A stretch of 64,000 nt of DNA from Oxytricha trifallax. Its lineage: Eukaryota > Ciliophora > Spirotrichea > Sporadotrichida > Oxytrichidae. The translations under genes were made by a program, and so were the position numbers. Position 1 is the first letter of the stretch; every line of letters starts with the position of its first letter. Under the pieces are notes generated by a model. It did not search any database and was not told where the DNA came from. It worked only from the letters and a program-made list of their open reading frames with translations. Positions 1 through 12,368 of the stretch are shown in pieces. The stretch lies in NCBI GenBank assembly GCA_000711775.1, contig ARYC01001244.1, positions 26,304 through 90,303 on the forward strand, read 5' to 3'.

Positions 1-3000
1 TACATCACTGGTCTTATTGGAGAGAGTATTTGCTAATAAACATGTGGATTAGTGAATAATATATGAAAGATGTATTTAATTAGAGGTAAATACAAATTGA
101 GCAAGGATAAAAATTAATATAGAATCATCTTAAAATTAGTTCTGATTAGTTAAGTTTTTAAAAAAATGATAAGGATAATTGGTTTTAAAAAATTTGCAAG
201 TAATTTTTCAGAATTTTGATGAAATATTTTAAATTGCCAGCCAATAATTTATTTTAATTTGATGATAATTTAAAGCATGCAATATTAATTAAACATCTCC
301 ATTAAATTCCATAAATTTTTTATAAAATCTAATAAAGGAATCAATAATATAAAGATAGAGTCTTAGACATTTATAATGCACCTGTTGATAAAATTAAAAA
401 AGAATAGATTCAAGAAGCAAAACTCTCTCTGATATTAGATTTTAAGAATAAAAATTGCTTATATAGAAATTTTGAGAGAGAAACTCCTTCAAGCCAATAT
501 TTAGATTGAGTTAAGAACATCTGCCTAATAGTTAATTTAATCTTGACGTAACTCTTTTTGTGAGAGTCAATAGCGGAATCCTTCGAAAACTTAAATAGAT
601 GAAATTTGCTCAAAATATTATAGAATCTGTTCCATAGTCACCACAATCAAGTCTTAATGTTATAAGCAATATTTTGCTTGCCACTAAAACTATCTATTAG
701 ATTATCATTTTCATAAATATGTTTGAAAAATTAAATTGGTTAAATTTATAAAAATTTATTGATAAGCATATTTATACTTACTAATTTAACTTTAATTTTC
801 TATACATTTTTAATTGCATTAATAATTTAATTATTTAAAGTCTCTAAATTATCATAACTTCCATAAATTACTTTTCAGGCTCCCTCTTTAGAGATAATTA
901 TTACACACTTAAATAGACTCAGACTATTTATTTTAAGTCCACTTGAATTTAGACATTGACTATTTTATTTCAGCAATAATTTAAGTCGATAATAGTGGTT
1001 TTAGATGAATGGTGAGTGATGGTTGCTCTCGTTGTACTCGTGATATGAAAGTGAGAAAGTTAATGAAAGATATTATGGTATAACACCAAGTTAGAGAGAT
1101 TCATTAAGTTGGGATAAAAAATCTATTCTCTAAAATTAAGCATCAATCGAAAGACTTATGACAACTATAACAAAAAATAAAAGATAGAAGACATCGAAAA
1201 ATAAGCCAATAGAAGCCAGACATAAAAAGTATCCGCATCTAGATATTTAAAATAAATTAACAAGGACGATTGAAACCAATCCCGAACACGTTAGAAATCA
1301 GGGATGAAAATATAAAATTTCAGTAAAAATTTAAAATCATTCTATATCAATTACATTCTCGCAAAGGTATTTTTCTGAAAATTTAAAGTCAAATTAGAAG
1401 CTTAACTAGCTTATACTAGTTAGAATTAGCTTAGCAGATTCAATATTCTCGCAGTTTCCTACAAACTTCCCACTTTAGCTTTAAAGATTGGATATCTCAC
1501 AGAACCCTTAAGTCAAATATTATTCAAATTTTAAACTTCAAAATTCCATTTTTTATATATTATAATGTGTCTTAAATTTTAGGATATCCTCGAACAGTTT
1601 AATAAAAAGGAAAAATAAATTTCAAAAGAATTCATAATCAGAAAATAAACTAATAATTTTGATTTTTGCATTATGATTAATTGTATAAAATATGAGATTA
1701 TTTTCCCTTTAGAAAAATTAATCATATAAGGATACTAATAAAAACGGAGAAAGCTATATAGTAGAATCTGGGATATAAAAAGTAATAAAAAAAAAGATAA
1801 TAAAAATTAAAGAAAAGTATTTATTGATGGAATTTTTCATCAATAGCAATATTATTATGAAAGTATAGTTAAATTAAATACTGCTTTAAAGAATTATTGC
1901 CAAATATTTACCAATAAATACATATCATTAATGCTTATTTAGATTTAGAATTATTTCTAATTTAATCTGTTTTTTTTATTATAATAACTATTGATAACTT
2001 TAATTTTTAACAAATTTAATCTCAGTAAAGCCACAAAAATAAACAATAAATGAATAATTTCTAAGGTTTTATAAAAGGATTAAATTTTAAGTGAAAACAA
2101 GAGAAAAATTTTGAATCAAGATTTTGAAGGCAATTCAAATGTTGAGGAAAGTTGCAATAAAATATACTTAGGAATCTTGTAGAGTAATTATGTAAAAGTA
2201 TTATATATTTAAGTATTATTTATATCGGAGATATATTGGAGCTTAATATATAAGTCATATAGAATCTCAAATACTCAGCTTATAATTTATTTGAAAATTA
2301 GATCTTTAGATTTATGATTAAATTTCTTATAATGCTTCATTGGAATCAAATTAGATTTAGAGGGCAATACTTTTAGCTTTAGCCTTGAAATATAACTCTG
2401 TACGGTCCATATTCGAAGCATCTTAAAATTCTTTAAGGTCTGGTCCTCTCAAAAGGATAAAAATATTACCTAAAAAGAACTTGAAAAGAAGCCAAGCTAT
2501 ACAAAAAAGCAGAAAGACAATCAAAATAGAATAGATTACCTTAATTTTAGAAATTTACTCTTGTTGCTTATAATATTAAAAAATCACTTTTGATTTAATA
2601 AAACCTGCACAAATTGACTTGTCTTTCAATAGTTTCAAAGCCCTGATACACAAATTATAGGTAAACATATTTGCTTTTTCAATTTAGGTGAGAGATTAAA
2701 AACAAATGACACTACTATGGGAATTCATATGATGGGCAATTAAGCAAGGGTATATAAATTGGGGTTCGTGGATCCTGAGAAAACACAGGATCATGTTATT
2801 AATTATATTTTTTTACTAGAATTCTTAGTAGCAACTCATTCATAATTTATCATATCAAAATTATTGGATAATGTATATACAAAAATAGTAAATTATATAT
2901 TCATAATTAAATTAGTTTATATTCAGCATTCCTGACTGATTATATCCAAGTCTTAATTTAAAACCCCAAATCTATTTATTCATTTTTATAAAGTTTGTTT

Positions 3001-3480
3001 GTTTGTAGTTTGAGGAGGATAATTAGGGTAGATACAGATAATTTTTATTAATTGATACAAAATAAATGTAGAAATAATTCGGCATCATAATTGCATAAGT
3101 GTTGTCGCTCTAGAATATAAATTACTTTTTAACCATTTCCAAAAGAATCATTCATGTTGCTTCTGTCTCGGTCAATCAGCAAAGAAGTACCATTGTTATT
3201 ATAATAAAGTATAATTTATTTGGAAAAATCTTTATTTAAAATAATTAACAAATTTACATTGAAACTGCAAATAACTTAAAATATAATAATATATCTTGAT
3301 TTTCATATAAAGAATATATTAAAATATATAAAGAAAGCTCTATTGAAAATGTTTTTATAATTTTTCAAATGAAATGAATAAAACAAAGATAAATTTTTTA
3401 TATTATTTACAAATTTATCCTTGAAAACCTTCTATTCATTGCATCTGTTCTTAGGAATTATTTAAATCTGTTTGTATTAA
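1..3480. other. AT-rich stretch without a confident gene
   Basis: I find no recognisable gene. The only patch with some coding character is a 50-codon reading frame at 1009-1161 (+), open when TAA/TAG are read as glutamine, with two cysteines near its start (CSRC) and a basic, Gln-rich remainder. It may be a gene fragment but matches nothing I know. The rest is long A/T runs on both strands. Confidence 0.5.
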
Positions 3481-3489
3481 TTCAATCTC

Positions 3490-4390
3490 CCTTACCTTTT
3501 ATACTTTATAAATATAGTTCTTAACTCTACTGTTTTAAGCTCTTCATTTCTTATCTGTTTATGACCTAAATGCTTGCTGATCTTTTTCAAGTCTCTTTAC
3601 TCTTTAAAATTTTTATCTTTCTAACTTCTTACGGTATTGATAGGCGCAATCTTCACCCAAGCATTTGAATAAAGTCTTAGATTTTTCTGTCTAGTGGATA
3701 CTCAATAGGTAATTAGATAAATAACGATTGATTAAGTATTGTTAAATCAAAAGCTTCCTAAATAGTTTTTAAGCAATTATAGCTAAATTAATTCAAATTA
3801 AAAGCATTATTAAACAAAATAAAGCAGGTTTAATAGTTCTAGCAATATCCAAATCATGCTATGTTTAATTAGCAGTTTACTCGTTATTTTAAAGAATATT
3901 TATACTCATTACTTTATCAGTTACTATGGCCATAGCCTCTACAAATTCAATGAACTGCATCTAAAATTCTTTTTTTATTAATCTCTTAAATTTACTTCAT
4001 CATGCACTGGTTAAATATCACTCATATTTGTCTAGCTTCAAAATTTCATCGATTACTCAAGATTCGTTATTAAATCAATAGATTCATTCATATACATCAA
4101 TTTAGTTTCTTCTGTTAAGACTCTCTTCCTGAGTACTTTGCTTCAATATCTTTTAAAATCTTTAGTTTTTTTTTAACACAATATCACAATGCTCATTCCA
4201 ATATTTCTATCATTTAAAATCTTTTGAATTAAATTTTTAAAGTAAGGAAGTACTGTATCTTCAAATGCTCGAATAACTTCTTCTTCTTCATAAGTTTCAT
4301 ATTTATAATAAAATGTGTATGATAAATTCTTGATAGCTATTACTTCGCTTAAATTACCAAACAATACCCAATCTCACACAAATCACAAGG
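3490..4390 (-). pseudogene. Decayed coding patch, function unknown
   Basis: Reading the minus strand with TAA/TAG as glutamine gives an acidic protein segment (about 4364 to 4173, with the string YETYEEEEVIRAFEDT). It runs on for 14 codons past a TAA to a TGA. The sense then continues in a neighbouring frame (DIEAKYSGRES) toward about 3.9 kb. Codon use is less AT-extreme than in flanking blanks. I do not recognise the family. It may belong to the same gene as the patch at 4.8-5.2 kb, same strand. The frame switch could be a frameshift or an unrecognised eliminated segment or intron. Confidence 0.3.
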
Positions 4391-4794
4391 AACTAAAAAC
4401 TAATAAGTTATCATTATAAATTTATCTGGTTTTAGATTATTTTCCTGCTTTAGTAGAAATGAACTCCAAATCTAAATGAAAAAGTTTCACATATTTTGAA
4501 TCTATCTAGCATTTCATTGCAATTGTATACAATATTACTAAATACATTTGTTCTAATTGAAAAGATAGTATTACTAGGCCAAAATAAGAGAATTACATGT
4601 ATGTTTCACAAATATAGAATTATATGCTTAGATATAATAGATTATCACATAGTTCTATAGTTTTTTGTAATAAAAAAATATAAATCTATTATTTTTCCTT
4701 TACTGATTTCAATTTTCGATCAATTTTGTTGAACCTCAAATCAAAATTAAATGCAATTGATTAGGTTTTAATCAGAATCGTATTATAAGTAGCA

Positions 4795-5215
4795 AATATT
4801 TATTTTGGTATTGACAATGGATATTTTTGTCCTACTTCTTCTTCGATAAAAGGAGGCTCAGGTCTAGGAATAACTTTCATTTACAGCAAGTCTTCAGCAA
4901 TTTATATCTTTATAAACTTTCCACATTTTCAATATAGTTAATCTTAGACACATTTATGGTTATGCGCTCATCAGATATGTTTGGCTATTAATTAAGAATA
5001 GTTGGCATAGAAAGAATCAGTAAAGGTATTCTAGCTGTTGTTTTAATAGAAGAAAGTTACAGATTCTGGAGGTACCATTCTGTACAGATAAAATTCCTCG
5101 TTTTTTGAGATCCTCAAGCATCTTCTTAGGCTTGAGCTACTCATAGCTTATGTACACAAATGTTTGCTTTTGATCTATTGGTGTAAGTAAAAATTCAATT
5201 TAAGTCCATCCCACA
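4795..5215 (-). pseudogene. Decayed coding patch, function unknown
   Basis: On the minus strand a reading frame of about 115 codons is open if TAA/TAG are glutamine. It starts near 5210 (region with IDQKQTFVYISYEQLKPKK). A second frame continues the coding character with a proline/glutamate-rich string (PRPEPPFIEEEVGQ) near 4810-4870. The switch between frames suggests a frameshift. No family recognised. It lies about 0.4 kb upstream, in transcription sense, of the patch at 3.5-4.4 kb, so the two may be pieces of one gene. Confidence 0.3.
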
Positions 5216-5814
5216 CAAATTTAGCATTTTATTTTAATTGAATCTAATTCTTACTCAGAACGTTTGGCAATTTAAAAGTGCTATAGTAAATCATAAATCA
5301 ATATAAATGACTCATTAATTTTAATAAGTAAAATATATGTGGATTTATGATTAATATTTAACAGAAATTATTTTCAACTGATTTAATCTTAATGAAGATT
5401 TTCTTTATATCCATCAAATAGAGCATATTTATAAACGCATAATTCTATCTTCCAATTATTGAAGCAATCTATTTAAAGAATTAAAGCCTAAATAACTCAT
5501 TGCGAGATTTTAAATTCTAAATGTTTACTTATTAATTTTGAAAAATATTATGGGTCCTACATATAAAATTTATAATAGAAATACTAATATTTTATTAAAA
5601 TGTTTATATTGTGAGAAGTAACTATTTAATCAATTATTATTTAAACTAGAATTAATTTATTAATAAATTTGAAATCAATCTTAACTATATATTTTTAAAT
5701 TATATTGGTGGTAATCGAAAATTGAAAATAATAACTATTAATCTTTATTTAAGATCTATAATATGTCTATAATGAAACAATAGATATATTGCAGCCAAAC
5801 AACTTCCTTTAAAT

Positions 5815-6560
5815 TAAGGGTTTAAATCTATTATTCTCAGAGTCTCTTTGAAGATATTCTCTGTCGATAAGTGACTCAATTCTCTTCTTAATCATGACTA
5901 AATCAGAGTTAAACTTCTAAGCAAGAATCTTAGCACACCCAGTCAGTAAGGCGTTAAACTAAATTCTTCTCCTAATATGATTTTTACAATAGTAGCCTTT
6001 AGTCTATCTTAATCAACTTTCTCTTTGATTACTGCATTCTCTGCTTCCTTCTTTTCTTTCAGTTAAGCCATTGGCAACTTGATCCTGTCTGAACCAGACT
6101 TAAAAAAGTAGCATTAAGGGTAATCACATAATTGACATTGAATTCCTTCATAGCTTGAGACTTTTTTAGCATTTTAATGTCTAAATCATAGGAATCAAAT
6201 TGCATTTCAATTCTTTATCTGGTATATTGATCTTCTCACAAATTTACTGGTATAATTCAATCTATTCGACTACAAGTTTATAAAAAATAATTATATTATA
6301 GGTAACTTGCTAATTTTGACGGAATAATTCTAGGGTGCACTTTTAGAAAGTACTTGATTCAATTCCTAATTAGAATTGCATTTCCCAAGATGTACTTGTC
6401 TAAGCAAAGGTGAGACTAGGCTTTAAGTGAAGGAGACAACCATTATGCTTGTTATTATAGTATTTTTTAAAGTTCTATTTTAATGAATAAATTTCTTAGG
6501 ATGAGTAATTGTAGCTTAATTAGGCCAGATTCCAGTAGTCAATAAATTATAGCTCTATGG
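5815..6560 (-). pseudogene. Cullin C-terminal part (relic or gene segment)
   Basis: Cullins are scaffolds of E3 ubiquitin ligases; their C-terminal winged-helix domain is the site of Nedd8 attachment. On the minus strand, piecewise frames give the C-terminal signatures. ICEKINIPDKELK is the typical '..I...T.IP...L...L' segment. ATIVKIILGEE matches the 'AAIVRIMK' Nedd8-site region. VIKKRIE-like VMIKKRIESLIDREYLQR is the near-invariant cullin C-terminus. At least two frame changes are needed to read these in order, and TGA codons intervene. The N-terminal part lies at 7.3-8.4 kb, same strand, separated by a palindromic MITE and with the central cullin domain not found. It is either a dead copy or germline segments of a fragmented gene. 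The family call is firm; activity is doubtful. Confidence 0.7.
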
Positions 6561-6660
6561 TTAATTTAATTTTTTATCAATAACTTTGTTAGTTTACTTA
6601 AACACTAAATTAAAATTAAAGCGATTTGCAAAGCTCAGTTTCTATAAATTTAAACAAATA

Positions 6661-7080
6661 TATTGTAGAAATACATTTGAATTTGGAAAATTAATTATAA
6701 TTAAATTAATAATAAATCAAAATCGTGGCAGTTAAAGTTGGCCAATTTAAACGATCTTGGGCTCATTCGATAGAGAATTCAAAATTAGCTGGACTTTTTT
6801 ATTGGCAGTACTATTTTATCGCATCACTGGAGTGAGATAACTTCACTTTAATTAAACTCATCTATATTCATTAATTTATACCCTCACATTAAAGTGAAGT
6901 TATCTCGCTCCAGTGATGCGATAAAATAGTACTGCTAATAAAAAAAGTCCAGCTAATTTTGAATTCTCTATCGAATGAGCCCAAGATCGTTTAAATTGGC
7001 CAACTTTAACTGCCACGATTTATATTTGTAATTCATTTAATTTAAATTAATTTTCTAAATTCAAATGTATTTCTACAATA
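6661..7080. mobile_element. Palindromic TA-flanked MITE, family 1, copy 1
   Basis: This is a non-coding element of about 416 bp that is almost one long palindrome. It begins TATTGTAGAAATACATTTG and ends with the exact reverse complement, CAAATGTATTTCTACAATA, so the terminal TA is the likely target duplication. The inner arms share blocks such as GTTAAAGTTGGCC and GGTACTATTTTATCGCATC-like segments with the other copies at 29.1, 49.3, 51.9, 55.7 and 62.0 kb. It sits between the two halves of the cullin relic. No ORF, so any mobility would need a transposase supplied elsewhere. A TA target fits the Tc1/mariner superfamily, but the ends do not match the TBE ends. Confidence 0.85.
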
Positions 7081-7299
7081 ATTGTTTAAAATTATTAGTA
7101 GGTATTAAATTGTTTTAAAATAAATTATGTTAATAATTTTTATACATTAATTATTTTAAATAAAATTAAATTTTTAAATCCCCTAAGATGTTTCATTTCT
7201 AATAAATCTAACTTACTTCTTCATGTTTAGAAAATTATAAATTTAACTTTATATATTTAAAAAAATTATCATCTTTTTAATTAAAAAAAATAATCATAT

Positions 7300-8400
7300 T
7301 TTTAACTATAGTAGCTAGACTCAACAGCAGTTTTCTCAGATTGATTAATGAAAGACTTTATAGCGTTATTAATTGTCATTTCAAATGCAGCATTCTCGCT
7401 ATATTTTCTTCTTTATATTTTTTTTCTCTTAGATAGATGATTTAACATACAAATTGTTTTATGCTTCATTGTTTCATCATTAACTAATTTATTTCCTTCA
7501 TTAATGAAGTAAAGAGCTTGTTGCTTTGTTAAGTGAACTTGAGCATCAGGAACCTAGAAAAGGTCATGCATCAAGGCTATTTTATGGAATTTCCATTCTT
7601 AAAAATATGAATCATACCACTGTGCTCCCTGCATATTGATCAAAGAAAGGGAATGTTACTCAATATACTCCTTAAAGAAAGTTTGAATTAGAATGCGCTC
7701 AGAACTGGAATCTAGATAATTCAGCACTCGCTCTCTTATTCTTGATTCACATGCGTATTTACTTTCTTTAATAATTATAGCAAGAGTGAGAATTTAAATA
7801 CTGATTGGACTCAACTCTCAAGAAGTTTTTAATAAAAACTTCTAAAACTCATTCTCATAAATTTTCATGGAAGATATGCTGACTTCGACTAGCATTTATA
7901 TAATTTTTCTCAATTGAGTAGATCACTTTTTAGCCATCGCGCTCTCTTTTGAATCATTCAAAATTATTTAGATGAGTACACCTTTGATTTCACGATTGAG
8001 GACTATATTTTCTTGGAAACTAAGTTTAGAGTTGCTCTACACTTTGGAGCTTAACTTTGGAAACATATTTCTATACATTCACATGAAGACATCCAAAATC
8101 ATAATAATTGACAGTTTACTTTCAGCATATACTTTATTAATTTTTTTGATTAAGTCTTTCATCTGAGTACCTACTCAGTCTCTGTACTATTAGCTGTAGC
8201 AACGCGAATATTGGTATTTTCAACTCCCTCATATATAATTTAACCATGTCTGTGGAGGGCATAATTGCAGGCAGTACGGTAGAGTTCCTCGTAACTGAGA
8301 ATACTAGCCTGCTTTGCTTGCTTAGATTTACCTTCGCGAATGTTGTATCAGTTCTACTTGTGCTAAGTCTGATGACATATAAGAGTCGTGGATTTTGTCG
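7300..8400 (-). pseudogene. Cullin N-terminal part (relic or gene segment)
   Basis: Minus-strand frames give the cullin N-terminal repeat signature SYEELYRTACNYALHRHG, very close to the 'LSFEELYRNAYTMVLHKHG' type seen in CUL3-like proteins, at about 8230-8300. Further along come a segment of the form 'LFQVPDAQVHLTK' and 'YFINEGNKLVNDE' (about 7480-7580). These correspond to the stretch before the cullin homology domain. Several frame changes and TGA codons occur, and residues between these blocks are degraded. The C-terminal domain follows in the same orientation at 5.8-6.5 kb, beyond a family-1 MITE. This is read as a cullin gene copy broken by decay, insertion, or germline interruption. Confidence 0.65.
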
Positions 8401-8439
8401 TTAAGTAATGCTTACATATTCTGTGAGGTATTTTAACTT

Positions 8440-9480
8440 ATTATTTTTTAATTAACTCAGTATAAAAAGTACAAATAAGAATTGACATATATTATATTTG
8501 AAAATAATACTTACTAAAAATATCTTGGTTAAGTAATTGAAAGTTAGTTTTGAGTTAACTGTGAAGATGTATACGGAGGTAGAGAAAGTCTCTATTACTT
8601 TTGTTTATTATTTTTAGGATCTTATTATTTAATTCCTTCATTTAATTCTGATCCTACATTATAAATAAAAATTTAAATTGATGAAGTCAAAAATATTTTA
8701 AATTATATTGATCATTTTAGTTTGCTTATAATCTTCATTTTTTTTATATAGAACTTCATCAGATTTATAATTTTGTTAATAAATAACTTATATTTATTCC
8801 CAAATTTTTCCAATTCATTTATTTTCTCATTGACTTGCTGTTCCGTTTTTCTTACCTAAAAGGAAGAACAAAGCAAACAACAAATATAGGATATAGTATG
8901 AATGTTCACGAATATATTTGATCCAATTTATATATAATTAGAAGTATTCCACAATCAATAAATTTTATATTTTAAGCAATAGATCAACCTTAAAAATGCT
9001 TATATATTAAATAGCAATTATATTGATGACACCGGTTGGAATATATGCCAAGAGAAGCTTATAGGCTGCAATTTATGCGTGCAAGTTAGATGCAAAAATG
9101 TGAGCCAGATTAAGAATACAAAAAATAATTGACATAATGAAGATTGCCAAGTACAGCTAAATGAATCCATTGAAGATTGCTGTTAAAATAAATAGCATGA
9201 AATAAATCACCAAACTTACCATATTCATTACTCTTAAGCCATTAGCATCTCTTGAATGCATTCTATTTTATAACTATTAACATATATATTTGATTAGAAA
9301 TAGATAGAATAATTTAAATATAGTGAGCATGTTTCTTGCTTATTAAGTTGAAATTATTAATTTTCTAAGAATTGTGAAAAATATCTGATTAGCCCTATCA
9401 TTTTATATTTTTATAATTTATATCAATATATCTTAAATTAATAGCTGAGTATTTTAGTTAAAATATATAATTAATTTGAT
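8440..9480. other. AT-rich spacer, nothing supported
   Basis: This separates the cullin relic from the cyclophilin relic. I see only short frames and A/T tracts; no repeat with a second copy in the window and no RNA gene signature. Confidence 0.45.
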
Positions 9481-9491
9481 CTAATTACAAG

Positions 9492-10392
9492 ATGGGAAGA
9501 GCTAATCTACTTTTAGCACTTACTGCTACTCTGACTTCTATCCAATCAACTCTTGATTCTGTAACCTACAAGATTTTCTTTGATAATGAGATTGATATGA
9601 AACAGCAGGAAAAAATTTATGAGATTAAAATTCTAAGCTAAAAATAATTAAGGATAATATTTTTGCTGAATTGTTTTCGGTTTATTCGGCAACAGAGTCC
9701 CCAAGAAAACTGAGAACTTCTGAGCCTTATGCATTGGTGAGAAAGCCGTAAAAATTCAGGAAAAACATTGGCTTATGAGGGTCCCTTTTTCCACAGAATA
9801 ATCCCATGTTCATGGTTCAAGATGGTGACTTTTCCTAAGGAGACAGCAGAGGTGGCGAGTCCATCTATGGGCTAGATTCAACGATGAAAGCTTCAACATT
9901 AAGCGCAAAAAGGTAGTAATATTAAGATTATACTTAACTATATTTACTATTATCTAATAAAATAATACAAAAGTTTTATTCTTCCATTATTACTATGGGG
10001 GATTACATTTATAATATAAGCCAGGTTTTTTGTCAATGGAAAATGCAGATCAAAACATCAATGCTACCCAATTTTTCATTACTTTCAAGAAAACCACCCC
10101 ATGATTCGATGGCAGACATAGAGTCTCCGGTGAGGTCTTAGAATGTATGAATGTCGTCACCGCCTTAGAGAAGCTTGATGCACACAGTGGTACCCCAAAG
10201 AAGAAGGCAAATATCGGTAAATCTATTGAACTTTCTCGCAAATTAAGAGGAGAGTCCAAATAGAATAGCATTAGCTTAAGAAGAATCAAAGATATTAATT
10301 CCAGAAAAATCTTTAATTCAATTAACAAGTTATATACTCTATCAATGTTATTTTTGTTTTTGTCTCATAATCATACTTATTCTTGCAATTGA
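9492..10392 (+). pseudogene. Cyclophilin-type peptidyl-prolyl isomerase relic, secreted
   Basis: Cyclophilins catalyse proline cis-trans isomerisation. The ATG at 9492 opens a signal-peptide-like start (MGRANLLLALTATLTSIQS) followed by VTYKIFFDNEID. Blocks typical of the fold then appear in order: FGNRVPK-TENF, FFHRIIPMFMVQDGDF with GGESIYG, PGFLSMENAD, TQFFIT, FDGRH and GEVLECMNVV. A segment at 9913-10020 begins GT and ends AG and splits KRKK from PGFLSM exactly between codons, so it is probably a 108-nt intron. It could also be an eliminated segment. Defects: TGA replaces the Arg codon after TENF (9721-9723) and the conserved Trp codon before FDG (10102-10104). Frames also shift near 9640, 9770 and 9870. 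The family is secure; the copy looks dead. Confidence 0.75.
9913..10020 (+). other. Probable intron in the cyclophilin relic
   Basis: A 108-nt insertion starts GTAGTAATATT and ends ATATAAG. It falls at phase 0 inside a conserved cyclophilin block (Lys-Lys then Pro-Gly-Phe-Leu-Ser-Met) and is far more AT-rich than both flanks. GT-AG ends favour a spliceosomal intron. An internal eliminated sequence is the alternative, but I see no clear pointer repeat at its borders. Confidence 0.5.
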
Positions 10393-10399
10393 CAGTAGA

Positions 10400-11170
10400 C
10401 ATAAGCATGAACATGATATTCAATTAATTAATTTATTCATAACATTTACTAGAATTAATGGATTAATTTCTCATTCTTATAAGAAAAGATTAACAGGAAA
10501 CTGTTAATGAAAATATAAGTAGTGATGACATTGAATGTAAATTATGATACTCTAAGTTTTGGTATTAATTTATAAATTGGCAATCCTTTTCTTGTACATA
10601 TGATTTATTGATGCTTTCATCTGTGATGAAGTGGTAAATGTTATTAGTAAATTAATAACAATATTTATATAATGATTAATATGATTTTGGGTTATTAATT
10701 TAAAACAAAGTAATTTGGGAATTCTGATATCAGATAAGGACACTTAATCATTTTGGCTTGCTCAGAGAAAATAATTAATTTATATTCCTTTCTTCTCACA
10801 ATAATGATGATAGTAAATATAGTTTAATTAGGAGTAGTTGTAAACTTGATTTTTCACAATATAGAAGTAGATTCATATTAATAATAAGGACGTTAAAGTT
10901 TCAATGAAAACCAGAATAAATCAGATATTTCTGCTCATTCTACTTTAAACAACATATGAGTAATTCAGTAAACATGAGCGCATATAAATAATTTCAAAAA
11001 CATCGAGAAGGGGTAGATTTATAATAACTATTCGCAACTTTAACTATTATTTATACCCACAATACTTGTAATGGAACAGAGTATTACTTATATAGTAATT
11101 TTCAGATATAATTTTTAGTTTAAATAAAGGAAATAGATGCACTTGCTTTTAGAAAATCTAATGAAAAGTT
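10400..11170. other. AT-rich spacer, nothing supported
   Basis: No frame of convincing coding character on either strand, no repeat copy elsewhere in the window, and no hairpin of note. Confidence 0.4.
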
Positions 11171-11174
11171 GCGA

Positions 11175-12330
11175 TTAATAAGTTATAATAATCGCGGAAT
11201 TAAATAAAATTTTAATATGTAAAAAATGGAAAATATGATATATCGAACTAAAAAGGCTAGTAAATCCAGTCATATGTATGATATCTGTGCTACTAATAAT
11301 CAACAAACTAAGGGGTGGTTTTATCACTCTTTCTGGCACACAAGTATCATCGCTGTCTAAGGAATCGACCATGAATGGGGCGGCATTCAAGGATCTCCAT
11401 CAGAGATTCTCGGATTCTCACCACACATAACCGAGGGGAAATAACCAATCGCACCAATCAAATGCAAATCTACAACAGGGACAGAGCACTCAAATGAAAT
11501 GCTGGAGCTAACACCTTTGCATATTGCGGGAAGTACTTGCTTGAGGATCATGCTACTTCTACCAATTCTCACCCATCTCAAACATCGTTTGTGGGTTCGC
11601 ACTTTGAAACTAAGCAGTAGGAAATAAAGTATCTAATGGCAAACTCAAGCTATGGTAATCACATCGATGGGAGGTCTGTAAGGAACAGCAAGCCGTTATT
11701 GATTGATGAACTTAAGTATCTTGTGAAATTTACTCTCCCTATATATTCATTGCATTGAATACATATTAAATTACCGTGAATTACATTTAGTCTGCGTAAA
11801 TGCATTTCTTCTCCATCCGGTCATAGACACTGATAAGTGATTTCTCGCCATTCAACCGATAGCTGCACTCTGTATACTGTCTTGAGCAATGACATTTCTA
11901 TGTGATGTGAGAGGTGTTGTGCATAAGGTCTCCATCTTTGGATCTGAAAACTACCATCGGATGATTAGTATAACCAGACCAATATCAGTGCATACCTTCA
12001 CATTACTTGATGCTATCAATTACTGTAGCTACCAACGGACCGTTTGATCAGAAAAATCTCTTCAAAAGAAATATGACTAAATCTTTTTGAATATTTTATG
12101 CCTTTTGCAATTATTGCGTGTTTCTCAAAAGAGTAATAGGGGTAGAGGCAATGATATTCTAGCAAGTAACTTAAGCGGGAGTAACTTAATAGACTTGTCA
12201 TGTGACATTGCTTTGATTCCTCTGTAAAGATGTAATGCCGGCAATGTAACGAGATACTCCAAAAACCACAACGTGATACTCGGTCAAGTGTAACCATATA
12301 CACCGTCAAGCGTAACTAGATACACCACAA
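11175..12330. pseudogene. GC-richer coding-like block, orientation uncertain
   Basis: This block is much less AT-rich than its surroundings. On the minus strand, 12010-11800 reads as a cysteine-containing segment (VFRSKDGDLMHNTSHITQK, then CHCSRQYTECSYRLNGEK), open with TAA/TAG as glutamine. Minus frames at 12309-12016 and 11602-11175 are also long. On the plus strand, 11375-11750 is open apart from one TGA and reads YCGKYLLEDHATS and EIKYLMANSSYGNHIDG. I could not decide which strand is coding in the 11.2-11.75 kb part. No family recognised. It may be one decayed minus-strand gene, or germline segments in mixed orientation. Confidence 0.35.
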
Positions 12331-12345
12331 GCGTAATTAGATACT
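12238..12345. repeat. Imperfect ~22-bp tandem repeat
   Basis: About four to five diverged units of the form CAAGYGTAAYYAGATACACC follow each other (for example CAAGTGTAACCATATACACC, then CAAGCGTAACTAGATACACC, then AAGCGTAATTAGATACTACC). They lie at the edge of the coding-like block and just before a large palindrome. Confidence 0.6.
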
Positions 12346-12368
12346 ACCAATGAAGGAACTAGCTGCTA

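Noticed and set aside
4173..4390. Possible annexin-like signature (DIEAKYSG)
   Set aside because: Too short and without the repeating annexin core; left as unknown.
10050..10328. A 92-codon minus-strand frame
   Set aside because: Antisense to the conserved C-terminal blocks of the cyclophilin relic.
11640..11680. Possible family-B DNA polymerase motif (MANSSYG)
   Set aside because: A single short match to the 'NS.YG' pattern without the other polymerase motifs; strand itself is uncertain here.
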